A DNA stretch of 64,000 bases from NCBI RefSeq assembly GCF_000382245.1, contig NZ_KB907869.1:62001-126000 (forward strand), read 5' to 3'. Source of the DNA: Kushneria aurantia DSM 21353 (GTDB lineage Bacteria; Pseudomonadota; Gammaproteobacteria; Pseudomonadales; Halomonadaceae). Shown here one piece after another: positions 37,581-47,720 of the stretch (position 1 is its first letter; each line of letters begins with the position of its first letter). The notes below the pieces were generated by a model, which did no database searches, had not been told where the DNA came from, and worked only from the letters and a program-made list of their open reading frames with translations. The translations under genes were made by a program, and so were the position numbers.

Positions 37581-38095
37581 TCGAGGTGCCCGCCTACAGG
37601 GGACCGGCCTATCGTGTTCATGATCCTCGCTGGGCGTTTATGCCGACAAGTGGTGCAGGCGCCATGGAGCATGGTGGACGCCTCAACAGGATAGGGGTGT
37701 CAGCGCTCTATCTGGCTCTGGATGAAGCGACAGCCCTGGCTGAATACAAGCAGTTATCCGCGCTTGTGCCGCCGGGTTTGATGGTGAGCTACGAGCTGGA
37801 TATATCCAGAATCGTTGATTTCAGTCAGGGCTATTCCTCTGGCCGGGATTCGCTGTGGCAGGAGCTTTTCTGTGATTGGCGAAAACTCTGGTTCAATCAG
37901 AGAGTTGAACCTCCTTCCTGGCTTATCGGCGATATGGTGCTGGCATCAGGCGCCAGGGGAATAATGTTTCCCTCCATGGTACGACCAGAGGGTATTAACC
38001 TTGTCCTCTTTACCGATCAGCTTATCGACGAGGACAGGCTCTCTGTTTTCGATCCTGATCACCAGCTTCCTCACGACTCAAGCTCATGGAGATGA
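37577..38095 (+). CDS. RES-domain toxin
   Basis: A 172-aa toxin with the RES fold. The conserved Arg, Tyr and Glu appear in GGRLNRIGVSALYLALDE and ATALAEY, and the Ser/Asn of the name motif in ASGARGIMFPSMVRPEGINL. RES toxins either degrade NAD+ or ADP-ribosylate a target (e.g. phosphoribosylpyrophosphate synthetase), so growth stops when the antitoxin fails. The start is TTG at 37577 overlapping the antitoxin stop by 4 nt. The gene is A+T-richer than its neighbours in its second half, consistent with recent transfer. Confidence 0.92.
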   Translation: MIEVPAYRGPAYRVHDPRWAFMPTSGAGAMEHGGRLNRIGVSALYLALDEATALAEYKQLSALVPPGLMVSYELDISRIVDFSQGYSSGRDSLWQELFCDWRKLWFNQRVEPPSWLIGDMVLASGARGIMFPSMVRPEGINLVLFTDQLIDEDRLSVFDPDHQLPHDSSSWR

Positions 38096-38148
38096 CAAAG
38101 CGCCTTTCATGCTTTTTGCCGGCACTCATGGCGTATTGCTCGGCATTG

Positions 38149-38219
38149 CTCAATGACAGTACCCGGCGTGGCCGGCCTGCTCGGTCAGCCGCCGGCGCAT
38201 GCTGAAGGTGTAGGCCATG
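38149..38219. repeat. 71-bp direct repeat, right copy (3' end of the O-antigen-ligase gene)
   Basis: Exact copy of 36967-37037, offset 1182 bp. It includes the stop and last 22 codons of the intact ligase gene. A short CATT/CATTG similarity continues to its left with a single-base indel. The sharp end of identity on the right (38220) against the left copy marks where the two ligase alleles diverge. Confidence 0.9.
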
Positions 38220-39547
38220 CCGCCGATGGCGCCGATCACGTAAACCCCGGTGCGATAGTCGATATAGCTCTCGAAGCCGTTGACCACCGCCCAGAAGACG
38301 AAGAAAAGTGCCAGAAAGATCATCATGTCGCCGGGCATGTCGCCACGCCGCCAGCTCTGCCAGGCGGCGCGGCCGATGACGGCAATCACACCCAGATAGA
38401 TCATCACCCCGGCCAGGCCGTTGGCGACGAGCAGCGTTACATAGCTGCTGTGGAAGTGGCGCAGGCCGTACTGTTGCGCAATAGCGCCCAGGGTGGTGTT
38501 CTCTATCGGGCTGGTGCTCTGCAAAAGCAGCGGGATATGGCTTTTCGGCCCCCAGCCGAACCAGGGGTGCTCGGCAAAAAGCTGCAGGGCGTAGTGCCAG
38601 GCGTGGATGCGAAAGCCGATACTGGAGAAGGGCACGTTCGCCAGGTTGCCGGAGAGTACCTCGGCCATCACATGCTGCTCGGCAAACAGCCGGTCGGCGA
38701 TCTGACTACCGTAGACCAGCGCTACTAGAATGACGGCCACAAGACTCGGCAGCAGCGCCCACAAAAGGCGTCGCCGCAGGGCCGGGTCGCGCAGCCGGCC
38801 GCTCGCCAGCGCCACCAGCAGTCCTGCCAGCGCCAGCGCCACCACGACCGCCATACCCAGCCAGGCGGCGCGCGTCATGGTAATCATCCAGGCCGTCAGC
38901 GCCCACAGCGCTACCAGCGCGAAAACGCCGCGCAGCAGCCACTTCTGCCAGCCCTTGTGCTGTCCGCTGGCGCGCAGAAAGCGGTGCGCGAAACAGGCCT
39001 GAGCAAGCAGCATAACCCCGGCGCACACGCCGGCGTGCTGCCAGTTCTGAAAGCCCAGGGTGGGGCGTCGGCCGTCGACAATGTAATGCGCCAGCGTCGT
39101 CGGCGTCTCGCCGGTCAAAAGCGACCCCATCACCATGCCCAGCAGCAGCGCGCTCAGCGTCCACAGTGCGATGCGCACGCTGCCCGCCATGACCCAGGCG
39201 ATAGGCAGAATCATGAACACCTTGGTCAAGCCACGCATGCTGTTGACCTGGCCCTCCGCCCAGTCGGGAAACATCGCTATCGCCGCCGGCAGGGTAATCA
39301 GCTGCGCGGCCAGCCATAGCCCCAGCAGTATCCACAGCGGGTCGGCGAAGGCGTAGCGGCGCCCCGGCTGGCTGCCCAGCGCAATCAGGTAGACCAGCAT
39401 CAGCAGCGGCTCGAAGGAGCGCGATACATCCAGACTCAACACCCAGGCGAACATATAAAGCAGCAGTGAAAAGACACCGATGCGGTGGCACCAGCGTGTG
39501 GTGTTGCTGTAGTTCCAGGCGGGAAGGGGGGAGAGCGGGGGTGTCAT
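38150..39547 (-). CDS. O-antigen ligase (WaaL-type)
   Basis: A 465-aa inner-membrane protein with about 12 hydrophobic segments and one large periplasmic loop (about residues 280-380). The loop contains GFRIHAWHYALQLFAEHPWF and FHSSYVTLLVANGLAGVMIY; the His-Ser-x-Tyr pattern is typical of the ligase family, which transfers O-polysaccharide from undecaprenyl diphosphate to lipid A-core (or sugar to proteins in some members). The start at 39547 (MTPPLSPLPAW) is likely; a GTG 23 codons upstream is possible. The 3' end is duplicated at 36967-37037 beyond the Xre-RES genes. Confidence 0.9.
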   Translation of the reverse strand: MTPPLSPLPAWNYSNTTRWCHRIGVFSLLLYMFAWVLSLDVSRSFEPLLMLVYLIALGSQPGRRYAFADPLWILLGLWLAAQLITLPAAIAMFPDWAEGQVNSMRGLTKVFMILPIAWVMAGSVRIALWTLSALLLGMVMGSLLTGETPTTLAHYIVDGRRPTLGFQNWQHAGVCAGVMLLAQACFAHRFLRASGQHKGWQKWLLRGVFALVALWALTAWMITMTRAAWLGMAVVVALALAGLLVALASGRLRDPALRRRLLWALLPSLVAVILVALVYGSQIADRLFAEQHVMAEVLSGNLANVPFSSIGFRIHAWHYALQLFAEHPWFGWGPKSHIPLLLQSTSPIENTTLGAIAQQYGLRHFHSSYVTLLVANGLAGVMIYLGVIAVIGRAAWQSWRRGDMPGDMMIFLALFFVFWAVVNGFESYIDYRTGVYVIGAIGGMAYTFSMRRRLTEQAGHAGYCH

Positions 39548-39774
39548 GAATCGGTCTGCCGAAAGATGGGCCGAAGGGCTGTGCAGTGCCGCCGCTGCCA
39601 GGGGCAGAAGCGCCACGCAAGCGAGTCTAGCAGGACATGGTATGTGTCGTATTCGCGATAGTCATGGCCGCCTTTCAAGTGAAAGCGATTTCGGCGTTGT
39701 GTATCATGGCGAGCAGTTTTACACACCCTTTGGGCTGCGTTTTTCCACCGTGGCCCCGGCAGCGAGGTAGGCTC

Positions 39775-41043
39775 ATGTTCACGCGCGATATGACGATTGC
39801 AGGCTATGACGACCAGCTCTGGCAGGCGATGCAGGATGAAAACACCCGCCAGGAAGACCATATCGAGCTGATCGCCTCGGAGAACTACACCAGCCCGCGC
39901 GTGCTGATCGCCCAGGGCTCGCAGCTGACCAACAAGTATGCTGAAGGTTACCCCGGCAAGCGTTATTACGGTGGCTGTGAATTTGTTGACGTGGTGGAAG
40001 AACTGGCGATCTCCCGCGCCTGTGAGCTGTTTGGCTGCGACTACGCCAACGTTCAGCCGCACTCCGGCTCGCAGGCCAACAGTGCCGTCTTTCAGGCACT
40101 GGTCAAGCCGGGCGATACCGTGCTGGGCATGAGCCTCAACGCCGGCGGCCACCTGACCCACGGCGCCAGACCCAACTTCTCCGGCAAGCACTACAACGCC
40201 GTGCAGTATGGCCTCGATGAGCAGGGCATGATCGACTACGACGAAGTCGAAAAGCTCGCTCGCGAGCACCAGCCGAAGATGATCATCGCCGGCTTCTCGG
40301 CCTACTCGCAGATCATCGACTGGGCGCATTTCCGTCGCATTGCCGATGAGGTGGGCGCCTGGCTGCTGGTCGACATGGCCCACATCGCCGGGCTGGTCGC
40401 GGCCGGTGTCTACCCCAGCCCGCTGCCCCATGCCCATGTGGTGACCACCACCACCCACAAGACCCTGCGCGGCCCACGCAGCGGCCTGATCCTCTCCGCC
40501 CATGGCGACGCCGATCTGTACAAAAAGCTCAACGCGGCGGTATTCCCCGGCGGCCAGGGCGGCCCGCTGATGCATGCCATCGCCGGCAAGGCGGTGTGCT
40601 TCAAGGAGGCCATGGAGCCGGAGTTCAAGAGCTACCAGCAGCAGGTCGTCAAAAACGCTCAGGCGATGGCCGGCGTCTTCATCGAGCGCGGCTACCACGT
40701 CGTCTCCGGCGGCACCGAGGACCACCTCTTTCTGCTCTCGCTGGTCAGCCAGGGCCTGACCGGCAAGGACGCCGACGCGGCACTGGGGCGCGCTCACATT
40801 ACGGTCAACAAGAACGCCGTACCCGGCGACCCGCAGAGCCCCTTCGTCACCTCCGGGCTGCGGATCGGCACCCCGGCGGTGACCACCCGCGGCTTCGGCG
40901 AGAGCGAATGCCGCGAGTTGGCCGGCTGGATCAGCGATATTCTCGATGCCATGCAGCAGGGCGACAGCAGCGCCGCCGAAGCGCAGGTGAAAGAGCAGGT
41001 CGCGGCGGTGTGCGAGCGCCTGCCGGTCTATCGCGCAGGTTAA
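39775..41043 (+). CDS. glyA: Serine hydroxymethyltransferase
   Basis: A 422-aa PLP enzyme making glycine and methylene-tetrahydrofolate from serine. Diagnostic blocks: [40 protein letters not shown], and the PLP Lys in [16 protein letters not shown]. The ATG at 39775 follows GAGGTAGG. It is a core one-carbon gene placed between the ligase gene (divergent) and the glycan/secretion genes; a strong terminator follows at 41067-41107. It does not look part of the surface locus. Confidence 0.97.
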   Translation: MFTRDMTIAGYDDQLWQAMQDENTRQEDHIELIASENYTSPRVLIAQGSQLTNKYAEGYPGKRYYGGCEFVDVVEELAISRACELFGCDYANVQPHSGSQANSAVFQALVKPGDTVLGMSLNAGGHLTHGARPNFSGKHYNAVQYGLDEQGMIDYDEVEKLAREHQPKMIIAGFSAYSQIIDWAHFRRIADEVGAWLLVDMAHIAGLVAAGVYPSPLPHAHVVTTTTHKTLRGPRSGLILSAHGDADLYKKLNAAVFPGGQGGPLMHAIAGKAVCFKEAMEPEFKSYQQQVVKNAQAMAGVFIERGYHVVSGGTEDHLFLLSLVSQGLTGKDADAALGRAHITVNKNAVPGDPQSPFVTSGLRIGTPAVTTRGFGESECRELAGWISDILDAMQQGDSSAAEAQVKEQVAAVCERLPVYRAG

Positions 41044-41066
41044 GCGCTTTCAAAAGCGGTATGATC

Positions 41067-41107
41067 AACGGTGGGCACGCCAGCGGGCGGCCCACCGTTT
41101 TGTTTTT
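41067..41107 (+). terminator. Rho-independent terminator after glyA
   Basis: The stem AACGGTGGGC (41067-41076) pairs with GCCCACCGTT (41090-41099) around a 13-nt loop and runs into TTTTGTTTTT. It begins 24 nt after the glyA stop and separates glyA from the glycan genes to the right. Confidence 0.9.
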
Positions 41108-41260
41108 GGCGCCCGTGCTACAACGCCCGAAAGGCCCCGGCACCCCGGGATGCTATTGTTGAACCCCTTGCCGCAGGCGTATACAGGGGGAGGGCGATGC
41201 TTTAATTCGGCTATTGGCAACTGGAGCGCAAACTCACTACCCCATGTTTACCGGCGCATC

Positions 41261-42643
41261 ATGAAAGGCAGAACCCTGCTGGTTACCGAGCGGTTTCCGC
41301 TGCACTACTTCGGCCCCCTGTTCGATGCCGTCATGATCTGGCTGTCCGGGATGCTGGCCTCCCGGGTACGCTTTGGCAGCTTCGTCCCCCACGACCGCTA
41401 TCAGCTGGTGCTGATCATCATTGTGCTGCTGATACTGCTGGTCAACATTGCCAGCCGCGGCTACGTGCGCTGGCGCACCACCTCGCTGGCGACCCTCATC
41501 TTCAGGACTACCTGCGTCTGGCTGGTAGTGGGCATCGCCGCCGCCTCGCTGATCTATTTCTTCCAGGCCGCGCCGCGCTACTCGCGGCTGTGGTTCGGCA
41601 TGACGCTGGCGTTCTCCTTCGTTCTCTGCGTCAGTGCTCGCATTCTGGCCAAGACGCTGCTCTCCTGGCTGCGCCTGCGCGGCATCAACCGGCGCCGGGT
41701 GTTTCTGATCGGCCCGGGCATTACCCTGCGCGGCATTACCCGCCACATGCGCGCCGAACAGAGCGCTGGCTTCTCGATCAGCGGCATGCACCGCCTGCAC
41801 GGTGACCCTACCGCCGAGGAGATGGCCGCCATCAACCGCCGCGTGGCCGAACGCCATGTGCACGAGGTATGGATCTGCATGCCGCTGGCGCTGGGCGGCA
41901 CGGTCAAGTCGCTGATGCAGTCGCTGCGCCACCAGACCGTCGAGATTCGCTTTTTCCCCGAGTTTTCCGATCTGCCGCTGCTCAACCACCGGGTCAGCCG
42001 CATAGTGGGGCTCTATGCCATCGACTTGAGCGTCAGCCCCATGAGTGGTAGTGCGCGGCTGGTCAAGCGCGCCGAGGACCTGATTCTGGGCTCGCTGATC
42101 ATGCTGCTGTGCCTGCCGCTCTATGCCGCTATCGCTCTGGCAGTCAGGCTCTCATCGCCCGGGCCGGTGCTGTTCAAGCAGTATCGCACCGGTCTCAACG
42201 GCAAGCGCTTCAAGGTCTACAAGTTCCGCTCCATGGTGATGCACGACGAACCGCCCGGGCAGGTCACTCAGGCCAGCCGACAGGACGCGCGCTTTACCCG
42301 GGTGGGCGCTTTCCTGCGACGCACCTCGCTGGACGAGCTGCCGCAGTTTTTCAACGTCCTGCAGGGGCGCATGTCGATCGTCGGCCCCCGGCCTCATGCG
42401 CTGGTGCACAACGACCACTACAAGGAGCTGGTGGAGTCCTACATGCAGCGCCACATGGTCAAGCCCGGCATTACCGGCTGGGCGCAAGTGAAAGGCTATC
42501 GGGGGCAGACCGATACGCTGGAGAAGATGCAGGGGCGCGTCGAGCGCGATCTGTGGTACATCGAAAACTGGACGCTGGGGCTCGATCTGTGGGTGATTTT
42601 TCGCACCGTCGTGATCGGTTTTTGTAACAAGGACGTTTTTTAG
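41261..42643 (+). CDS. Undecaprenyl-phosphate hexose-1-phosphate transferase (WbaP/WcaJ family)
   Basis: A 460-aa polyprenyl-phosphate hexose-1-phosphate transferase that begins glycan assembly on undecaprenyl phosphate. Four or five N-terminal membrane segments and a middle Rossmann-like part are followed by the catalytic domain (about 270-460) with [47 protein letters not shown] with the Asp-Glu pair, VGPRPHA, and [15 protein letters not shown]. The sugar is probably glucose or galactose-type, not fixed by sequence. The start at 41261 ([18 protein letters not shown]) is preferred; the frame is open 37 codons upstream. It is the first gene after glyA and precedes the secretion operon by about 110 bp. 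Confidence 0.93.
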   Translation: MKGRTLLVTERFPLHYFGPLFDAVMIWLSGMLASRVRFGSFVPHDRYQLVLIIIVLLILLVNIASRGYVRWRTTSLATLIFRTTCVWLVVGIAAASLIYFFQAAPRYSRLWFGMTLAFSFVLCVSARILAKTLLSWLRLRGINRRRVFLIGPGITLRGITRHMRAEQSAGFSISGMHRLHGDPTAEEMAAINRRVAERHVHEVWICMPLALGGTVKSLMQSLRHQTVEIRFFPEFSDLPLLNHRVSRIVGLYAIDLSVSPMSGSARLVKRAEDLILGSLIMLLCLPLYAAIALAVRLSSPGPVLFKQYRTGLNGKRFKVYKFRSMVMHDEPPGQVTQASRQDARFTRVGAFLRRTSLDELPQFFNVLQGRMSIVGPRPHALVHNDHYKELVESYMQRHMVKPGITGWAQVKGYRGQTDTLEKMQGRVERDLWYIENWTLGLDLWVIFRTVVIGFCNKDVF

Positions 42644-42753
42644 CTGTCCATGTCATGCCCTTGAGAGGGGGCCTGACACACTGTGAATAGCAGTGAAAAT
42701 CGCCCCCTGGTTCTGGTAGAATTATTGGCCCTGTAATTCGCTCTTACCAACCA

Positions 42754-44526
42754 ATGAGCATCTCCATGGCTTCGAAACAGCAACAGCCCCTCACTGACCT
42801 TGGTCAGGCGCTGAAGGCGTGCAGGCGCTCTTTCGCCTCTGTCGGGGCATTCAGCATGTTCATCAATCTTTTGATGCTGGTGCCGCCGCTCTACATGCTG
42901 CAGGTCTACGACCGCGTGATCACCTCGCGTAGCGGGGACACGCTTTTTATGTTGACCATGATCGTGGTGTTTCTCTTTCTGGTCATGGGCGGGCTGGAGA
43001 TCGTCCGCTCACGGATGCTGGTGCGCGTGGGTAACCGACTCGACACCCTGGTCAGCGATCGCCTCTACGGCGCCATGTTCCGCAAGAGCCTGCTCACGCC
43101 CGGCAGGCAGACCGCGCAGCCGCTCAACGACCTGACCAGCCTGCGTCAGTTCATGACCGGCAACGGCCTGTTTGCCTTCTTCGATGCCCCCTGGATTCCC
43201 ATCTATATCGGGGTGCTGTTTCTGTTCAACGTCTGGTTTGGCGTTTTCGCCATCTGCGCCGCCCTGATCCTGCTGTCGCTGGCGATCGCCAACGAATACG
43301 CTACCCGCGGCCTGCTGGCGGACGCCAATAACGAGCATATCAAGGCCCAGGAGCTGGCCAACTCCAACCTGCGCAACGCCGAGGTACTGCACGCCATGGG
43401 CATCCTGCCCGGCATTCGCAGTCGCTGGCAGGCGCGCCATCGTGAGTTCCTGCTCAAGCAGTCGTGGGCCAGCGATCGCGCCGGTACGCTCTCCAACGTC
43501 TCCAAGGTGCTGCGGCTGATGTTCCAGTCGCTGATTCTGGGTCTCGGTGCGCTGCTGGTGCTGCGGGGCGAGGTCTCGCCGGGCATGATGATCGCCGGCT
43601 CCATCCTGATGGGCCGTGCGCTGGCGCCCATCGACCAGATGATCGGCGCCTGGAAGGGCTTTGTCAGCGCGCGCAGCGCCCACGGTCGGCTGGAAGCGCT
43701 GCTGACGGAGATTCCCGCCGAAAGCGAGCGCATGTCGCTGCCCGCGCCGGAAGGTCGGGTCAGCATCGAAAGCATTGCCGCCGGCCCGCCGGGGGCGCGC
43801 ATGTCGACCATTCGCGGCATCAACTTCGAGGCCGAAAAGGGCGAGCATATCGGCATCATCGGCCCCAGCGCCTCGGGTAAATCGACCTTCGCCCGCGTAC
43901 TGCTGGGCATCTGGCCCTCTCAGGTAGGCAAGGTGCGCCTTGACGGCGCCGACATTTCGCAGTGGAACCGCCACGAGCTGGGTCCCTATATCGGCTACCT
44001 GCCGCAGGATATCGAGCTCTTCGACGGCACCATCAGCGAGAATATCGCCCGCTTCGGCGAAGTCGATCCGGACAAGGTGGTCGAGGCCGCCAAGCGCGCC
44101 GGCGTGCATGAAATGGTCCTGCAGCAGCCCGAGGGCTACGATACCTTTATCTCCGCTTCCAGCGGCGCGCTCTCCGGCGGCCAGCGTCAGCGCGTCGGGC
44201 TGGCCCGTGCGCTCTACGGCAATCCGCGGCTGGTAGTGCTCGACGAGCCCAACTCGAATCTCGACGACAGCGGTGAAAAGGCACTGGCACGGGCGATCGA
44301 GGCCCTCAAGGCGCAGGGCGTCACCCTCTTCGTGATCTCTCACCGCAACAGTGTGCTCTCCGGCATGGACAAGCTGCTGGTGCTCAAGGATGGCGAGGTC
44401 AGCATGTTCGGCCCGCGTGATGAAGTGCTCAGCCGCTTCGCTCGTCAGCGCCAGCCCGACAAGCGCCCCGCCTCGCTCGCCGAGCACAGCCGCAAGGCGG
44501 CGTTGGGCAGCAACGGCAACGGTTAA
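42754..44526 (+). CDS. Type I secretion system ATPase/permease (PrtD/RsaD type)
   Basis: A 590-aa ABC exporter half-molecule. An N-terminal membrane domain (about 30-300; SVGAFSMFINLLMLVPPLYM is the family's first segment) is followed by an ATPase domain with Walker A GPSASGKS (about 370), signature LSGGQRQRVGLARALY (about 473), Walker B LVVLDEPNSNLD and switch His in VISHRN. No C39 peptidase precedes it, so it should export signal-bearing proteins whole, in the PrtD/AprD/RsaD way. The neighbouring HlyD and TolC genes complete the apparatus. Likely cargo are the S-layer-like protein (56156) and the RTX protease (62072), both without signal peptides. Confidence 0.94.
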   Translation: MSISMASKQQQPLTDLGQALKACRRSFASVGAFSMFINLLMLVPPLYMLQVYDRVITSRSGDTLFMLTMIVVFLFLVMGGLEIVRSRMLVRVGNRLDTLVSDRLYGAMFRKSLLTPGRQTAQPLNDLTSLRQFMTGNGLFAFFDAPWIPIYIGVLFLFNVWFGVFAICAALILLSLAIANEYATRGLLADANNEHIKAQELANSNLRNAEVLHAMGILPGIRSRWQARHREFLLKQSWASDRAGTLSNVSKVLRLMFQSLILGLGALLVLRGEVSPGMMIAGSILMGRALAPIDQMIGAWKGFVSARSAHGRLEALLTEIPAESERMSLPAPEGRVSIESIAAGPPGARMSTIRGINFEAEKGEHIGIIGPSASGKSTFARVLLGIWPSQVGKVRLDGADISQWNRHELGPYIGYLPQDIELFDGTISENIARFGEVDPDKVVEAAKRAGVHEMVLQQPEGYDTFISASSGALSGGQRQRVGLARALYGNPRLVVLDEPNSNLDDSGEKALARAIEALKAQGVTLFVISHRNSVLSGMDKLLVLKDGEVSMFGPRDEVLSRFARQRQPDKRPASLAEHSRKAALGSNGNG

Positions 44527-44597
44527 TCCAGCACACCTCCCGCAGGATCGATCGGGCTTCATCGCCAGGCGGCGTCGAAGCCCCGGAGTACAAGGTT

Positions 44598-45983
44598 ATG
44601 TCAAGTAGTCAGATAGCCCACGGCGGCCAGCAACCGCTGCCAGGCAAAGCGGTGCAGCGCGGCAAGGGCGAGCAGCAAGGCAACCCCGAACTGCCCACCA
44701 GCGACCGCAGGGTCAAATGGGCGGGCATTATCATTTTGCTGGTCGCCTTCGGCGGCTTCGGTACCTGGGCGGCGCTGGCTCATCTGTCAGTGGCGGTGGT
44801 TGCCAGCGGCACCGTCTCGGTGGAGAGCTTCAAGCGCACCGTGCAGCATCTCGAAGGGGGTATCGTCTCGCAGATCAACGTCGCGGATGGCGACCACGTC
44901 GAGGCCGGCGATGTGCTGCTGGTGCTCGACGGCACCCAGTCCCAGTCACAGCTCGATATCTCCCGCTCCAACTGGTTCATCGCCAGTGCCCAGGAGGCGC
45001 GGCTGCTGGCCGAGCAGCAGGGTGCCGACAGCGTCACCTTTCCCGACGAGCTGCAGAACATGGCGCAGGATAACCAGCGCCTGAGCCAGATTCTCGATGT
45101 CCAGCGCAGCCTGTTTCTTTCCCGGCGCAGCTCACTGCAGGGTGAGATCAGCGCCCTCAATGACCAGATTCAGCAGTTCAATGAACAGATCGACGGCCTG
45201 CAACAGACCACCGGCATCAATCAGCAGCGCATCGCTTCGCTCAACGGCGAGATCGACGACTATCAGTCGCTGTTCCGCGAGGGGCTGGGCAACAACCAGC
45301 GCATCCGCGAGCTGCAGCGCCAGGTGCTGTCGTTCAAATCCGATAACGCCGACGCGCGCGCGCAGATCGCTCAGCTCAAATCGCGCATCAGCGAAAACCA
45401 CTCGCGCATCGAAACCCAGCGCCAGAACTACCAGCAGGAGATCGGCGAGCAACTGCGCCAGGCCCAGTCGCAGATATCCGACTCCCGTGAACGCATCGTC
45501 GCTCTGCAGGACCAGGTGGGTCGCACCGAAATCACCGCGCCGGTTACCGGTACCGTGGTGGGCTTCGATATCCATACCGTGGGCGCCGTGATCAAGGGGG
45601 GGGACCCCATCATGAGCATTGTGCCCGACAACGAGGGTTTCATCGTCGAGGCGCGTATTCCGGCCCAGGATATCGACAATATCTACCCCGGCCAGACCGC
45701 CGAGATTCGCTTCAGCGCCTTCAACCAGCGCCGTGCCCCGGTGGTCGAGGGCGTGGTCGACCACGTCAGCGCCGACAGCTTCCAGGATGAGAATACCGGC
45801 GCCCGCTACTACCGTGCGCTGCTGCAGGTCTCCGAACAGGGGCGGCAGGAGATGACCGACAATATGCAGCTGCTCTCCGGTATGCCCGCCGAGATAATGA
45901 TCCGCACCGGTGAAAAGACCCTGTTCGAGTATCTTGCCCAGCCGGTGACCGACATGCTCAATCGCGCCATGCGTCAGGACTGA
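44598..45983 (+). CDS. Type I secretion periplasmic adaptor (HlyD/PrtE family)
   Basis: A 461-aa membrane-fusion protein. A cytosolic tail of about 37 residues, one membrane segment (WAGIIILLVAFGGFGTWAAL), then the lipoyl/barrel half VVASGTVSVESFKRTVQHLE, GGIVSQINVADGDHVEAGDV, a long periplasmic coiled coil (about 125-310) rich in Gln, and the return half GRTEITAPVTGTVVGFDIHT. It connects the ABC exporter to the TolC-type channel. The start ATG is 71 nt after the ABC gene, and the third gene follows at 9 nt, so the three form an operon. Confidence 0.94.
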   Translation: MSSSQIAHGGQQPLPGKAVQRGKGEQQGNPELPTSDRRVKWAGIIILLVAFGGFGTWAALAHLSVAVVASGTVSVESFKRTVQHLEGGIVSQINVADGDHVEAGDVLLVLDGTQSQSQLDISRSNWFIASAQEARLLAEQQGADSVTFPDELQNMAQDNQRLSQILDVQRSLFLSRRSSLQGEISALNDQIQQFNEQIDGLQQTTGINQQRIASLNGEIDDYQSLFREGLGNNQRIRELQRQVLSFKSDNADARAQIAQLKSRISENHSRIETQRQNYQQEIGEQLRQAQSQISDSRERIVALQDQVGRTEITAPVTGTVVGFDIHTVGAVIKGGDPIMSIVPDNEGFIVEARIPAQDIDNIYPGQTAEIRFSAFNQRRAPVVEGVVDHVSADSFQDENTGARYYRALLQVSEQGRQEMTDNMQLLSGMPAEIMIRTGEKTLFEYLAQPVTDMLNRAMRQD

Positions 45984-45992
45984 GGAGGTAGC

Positions 45993-47705
45993 GTGGCAGA
46001 ATCGACGAAAATCGCCCGCGGGACCGGCCGGCTGATGCTCAGCGGACTGCTGCTGGCCGCCATGCCCGCCTGGAGTGCCAGCTTTGTTGACAGCGTGGCC
46101 GTACAGCGCAGCGACGTGGCGCGCCCGGCCTCGGCGCAGCAGAGTGACGGCCTGCCGGGTTCCGGAGTAGTGCCTGCCGGCAGCACCCGCCGTGGCGACG
46201 ACCTCCCGGCGATCACCCGCGGCAGCCGGATCAGCCTTGATCTGGACGAGAGTGCTCGGGATATCAGCTTGAGTGCCGATAATAGTGCAGGCCATAGCGG
46301 CGAAGCCCGTGTGCCCTCGTTGCCGGCACTGTTTGCGCTGGCGCTGGAGCACGACGCCTCGCTGACCAGCCAGCGCCTGCAGGCCGAGGCGCGCGGCCTT
46401 GAAGTGCCGCTGGCCTGGTCGCAGCTCAAGCCGAAGGTCGATGTCAGCGTGCAGCGTAGCTATACTCAGACCGACAACATCTACACTGCCGGCGAGGTGA
46501 GCAGCTGTCTCGAAAACCCTGAAACCGGCGAGCCGGTCGGCGGCGAGGACTTCGAGCGTCGCTGTGCCGGTGAATCCACCGACACCGTCAGCCAGATCTC
46601 GCTCTCCCAGCCGCTCTTCTCCATGGAGCGTTTTCGCCAGGTGCAGAAGGCCAACCAGCAGCGCGACGCTGCGCAGCTGCAGGTCGCGGTCGGCGAACGC
46701 GATCTTGCCCTGCAGACCGCCAAGGCCTGGCTCAGTGCCTTCTATCTCTCCCGCCGGGTCGATCTGCTGGAGAGCAAGCGCGAGTCCCTCGATCTGCAGG
46801 TGACTCAGGCGCAGCGCGCCTACGATCTCGGCATCGGCGATCGTATCGATCTGTTGGCTGCCCGGTCCAAGTTCGATACTACCCTGGCCGACATTGCCGC
46901 CGCCCGCAACGAGTACGACAACGCCCTCTCCACCCTGGAGCGGCTGACCGGCACCTCGCCGGATTTCAGCAACTTCGCCCTGCGCGACCTGCCCGGCGAG
47001 GGCTTCGCAACACCGCCGCCGCTGGAGACGCTGGAGGACTCCATCGTCAACAACGCCGACGTACTGCTCGCCGAGGCGCAGCAGGACGTCGCCCGCGCCG
47101 ACGTCTCGCTGCGTCAGGCCGGCTACTGGCCGGAAGTAAACCTCAACCTGTCGTACTCCGACCGCAACAGCAACGACCCCTACCGCGCAAGCGAGGATGC
47201 CCGCGCCGCTGTTCAGGCCAGCATGAACCTCTATGCCGGCGGCCGCACCAGCACCAGCGTGGAGCAGGGCACCCTGCTGCAGAGCGCTGCCATGGCGGAT
47301 GTCAGCAACGCCCGCCGCACCGCGCTTGAACAGCTGCGCCAGTACCACCGCAGCATCGGTGGCGACATCACCCGCTTGCAGGCGCTGGCGCAGTCGATCC
47401 GTTCCGGCGAGCTCTACCTGGAAGCCGCCGACAGGGGCGCGGCGCTCGGTCTACGCGACCTGGTGGACGTGCTCAACGCCCGCGCCGATCTCTACTCCCA
47501 GCGCATTCAGTACGTCGAGTCTTTTCGTCAGCTGCTGCTTGATCGCCTCAACATGCGCGCTGCCACTGGCGAACTGGGCACCGACGATATGCTCGCCGTG
47601 ATGCAGCAGGTGGGTGCCATCGTCGGCCCGCCAGATGGAGGCGATGCAGGCCTGCCTATGCGCGATGCACAAGCAAGTGGGGAGGATAGAGACACGCGAG
47701 GATAA
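45993..47705 (+). CDS. TolC-family outer-membrane channel of the type I system
   Basis: A 570-aa outer-membrane protein starting at GTG (45993) after GGAGGTA. A signal peptide (LMLSGLLLAAMPAWSA) is followed by about 80 residues of low-complexity extension before the first TolC repeat (VPSLPALFALALEHDASLTS). Helical hairpins such as LQVTQAQRAYDLGIGDRIDL and ALGLRDLVDVLNARADLYSQ mark both repeats. Two cysteines (in SSCLENPE and RRCAGES) lie in the extracellular-loop region and could form a disulfide. It is the third gene of the secretion operon and distinct from the housekeeping-type TolC at 22148. Confidence 0.92.
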   Translation: MAESTKIARGTGRLMLSGLLLAAMPAWSASFVDSVAVQRSDVARPASAQQSDGLPGSGVVPAGSTRRGDDLPAITRGSRISLDLDESARDISLSADNSAGHSGEARVPSLPALFALALEHDASLTSQRLQAEARGLEVPLAWSQLKPKVDVSVQRSYTQTDNIYTAGEVSSCLENPETGEPVGGEDFERRCAGESTDTVSQISLSQPLFSMERFRQVQKANQQRDAAQLQVAVGERDLALQTAKAWLSAFYLSRRVDLLESKRESLDLQVTQAQRAYDLGIGDRIDLLAARSKFDTTLADIAAARNEYDNALSTLERLTGTSPDFSNFALRDLPGEGFATPPPLETLEDSIVNNADVLLAEAQQDVARADVSLRQAGYWPEVNLNLSYSDRNSNDPYRASEDARAAVQASMNLYAGGRTSTSVEQGTLLQSAAMADVSNARRTALEQLRQYHRSIGGDITRLQALAQSIRSGELYLEAADRGAALGLRDLVDVLNARADLYSQRIQYVESFRQLLLDRLNMRAATGELGTDDMLAVMQQVGAIVGPPDGGDAGLPMRDAQASGEDRDTRG

Positions 47706-47720
47706 CTCGTGCGCTGCAGT

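Noticed and set aside
41108-41260. JUMPstart/ops element before the first-sugar transferase gene
   Set aside because: No GGCGGTAG-type core is present in the leader.
45132-47348. 738-codon open frame antisense to the HlyD and TolC-type genes
   Set aside because: It spans two well-supported genes on the other strand and shows no recognisable domain.
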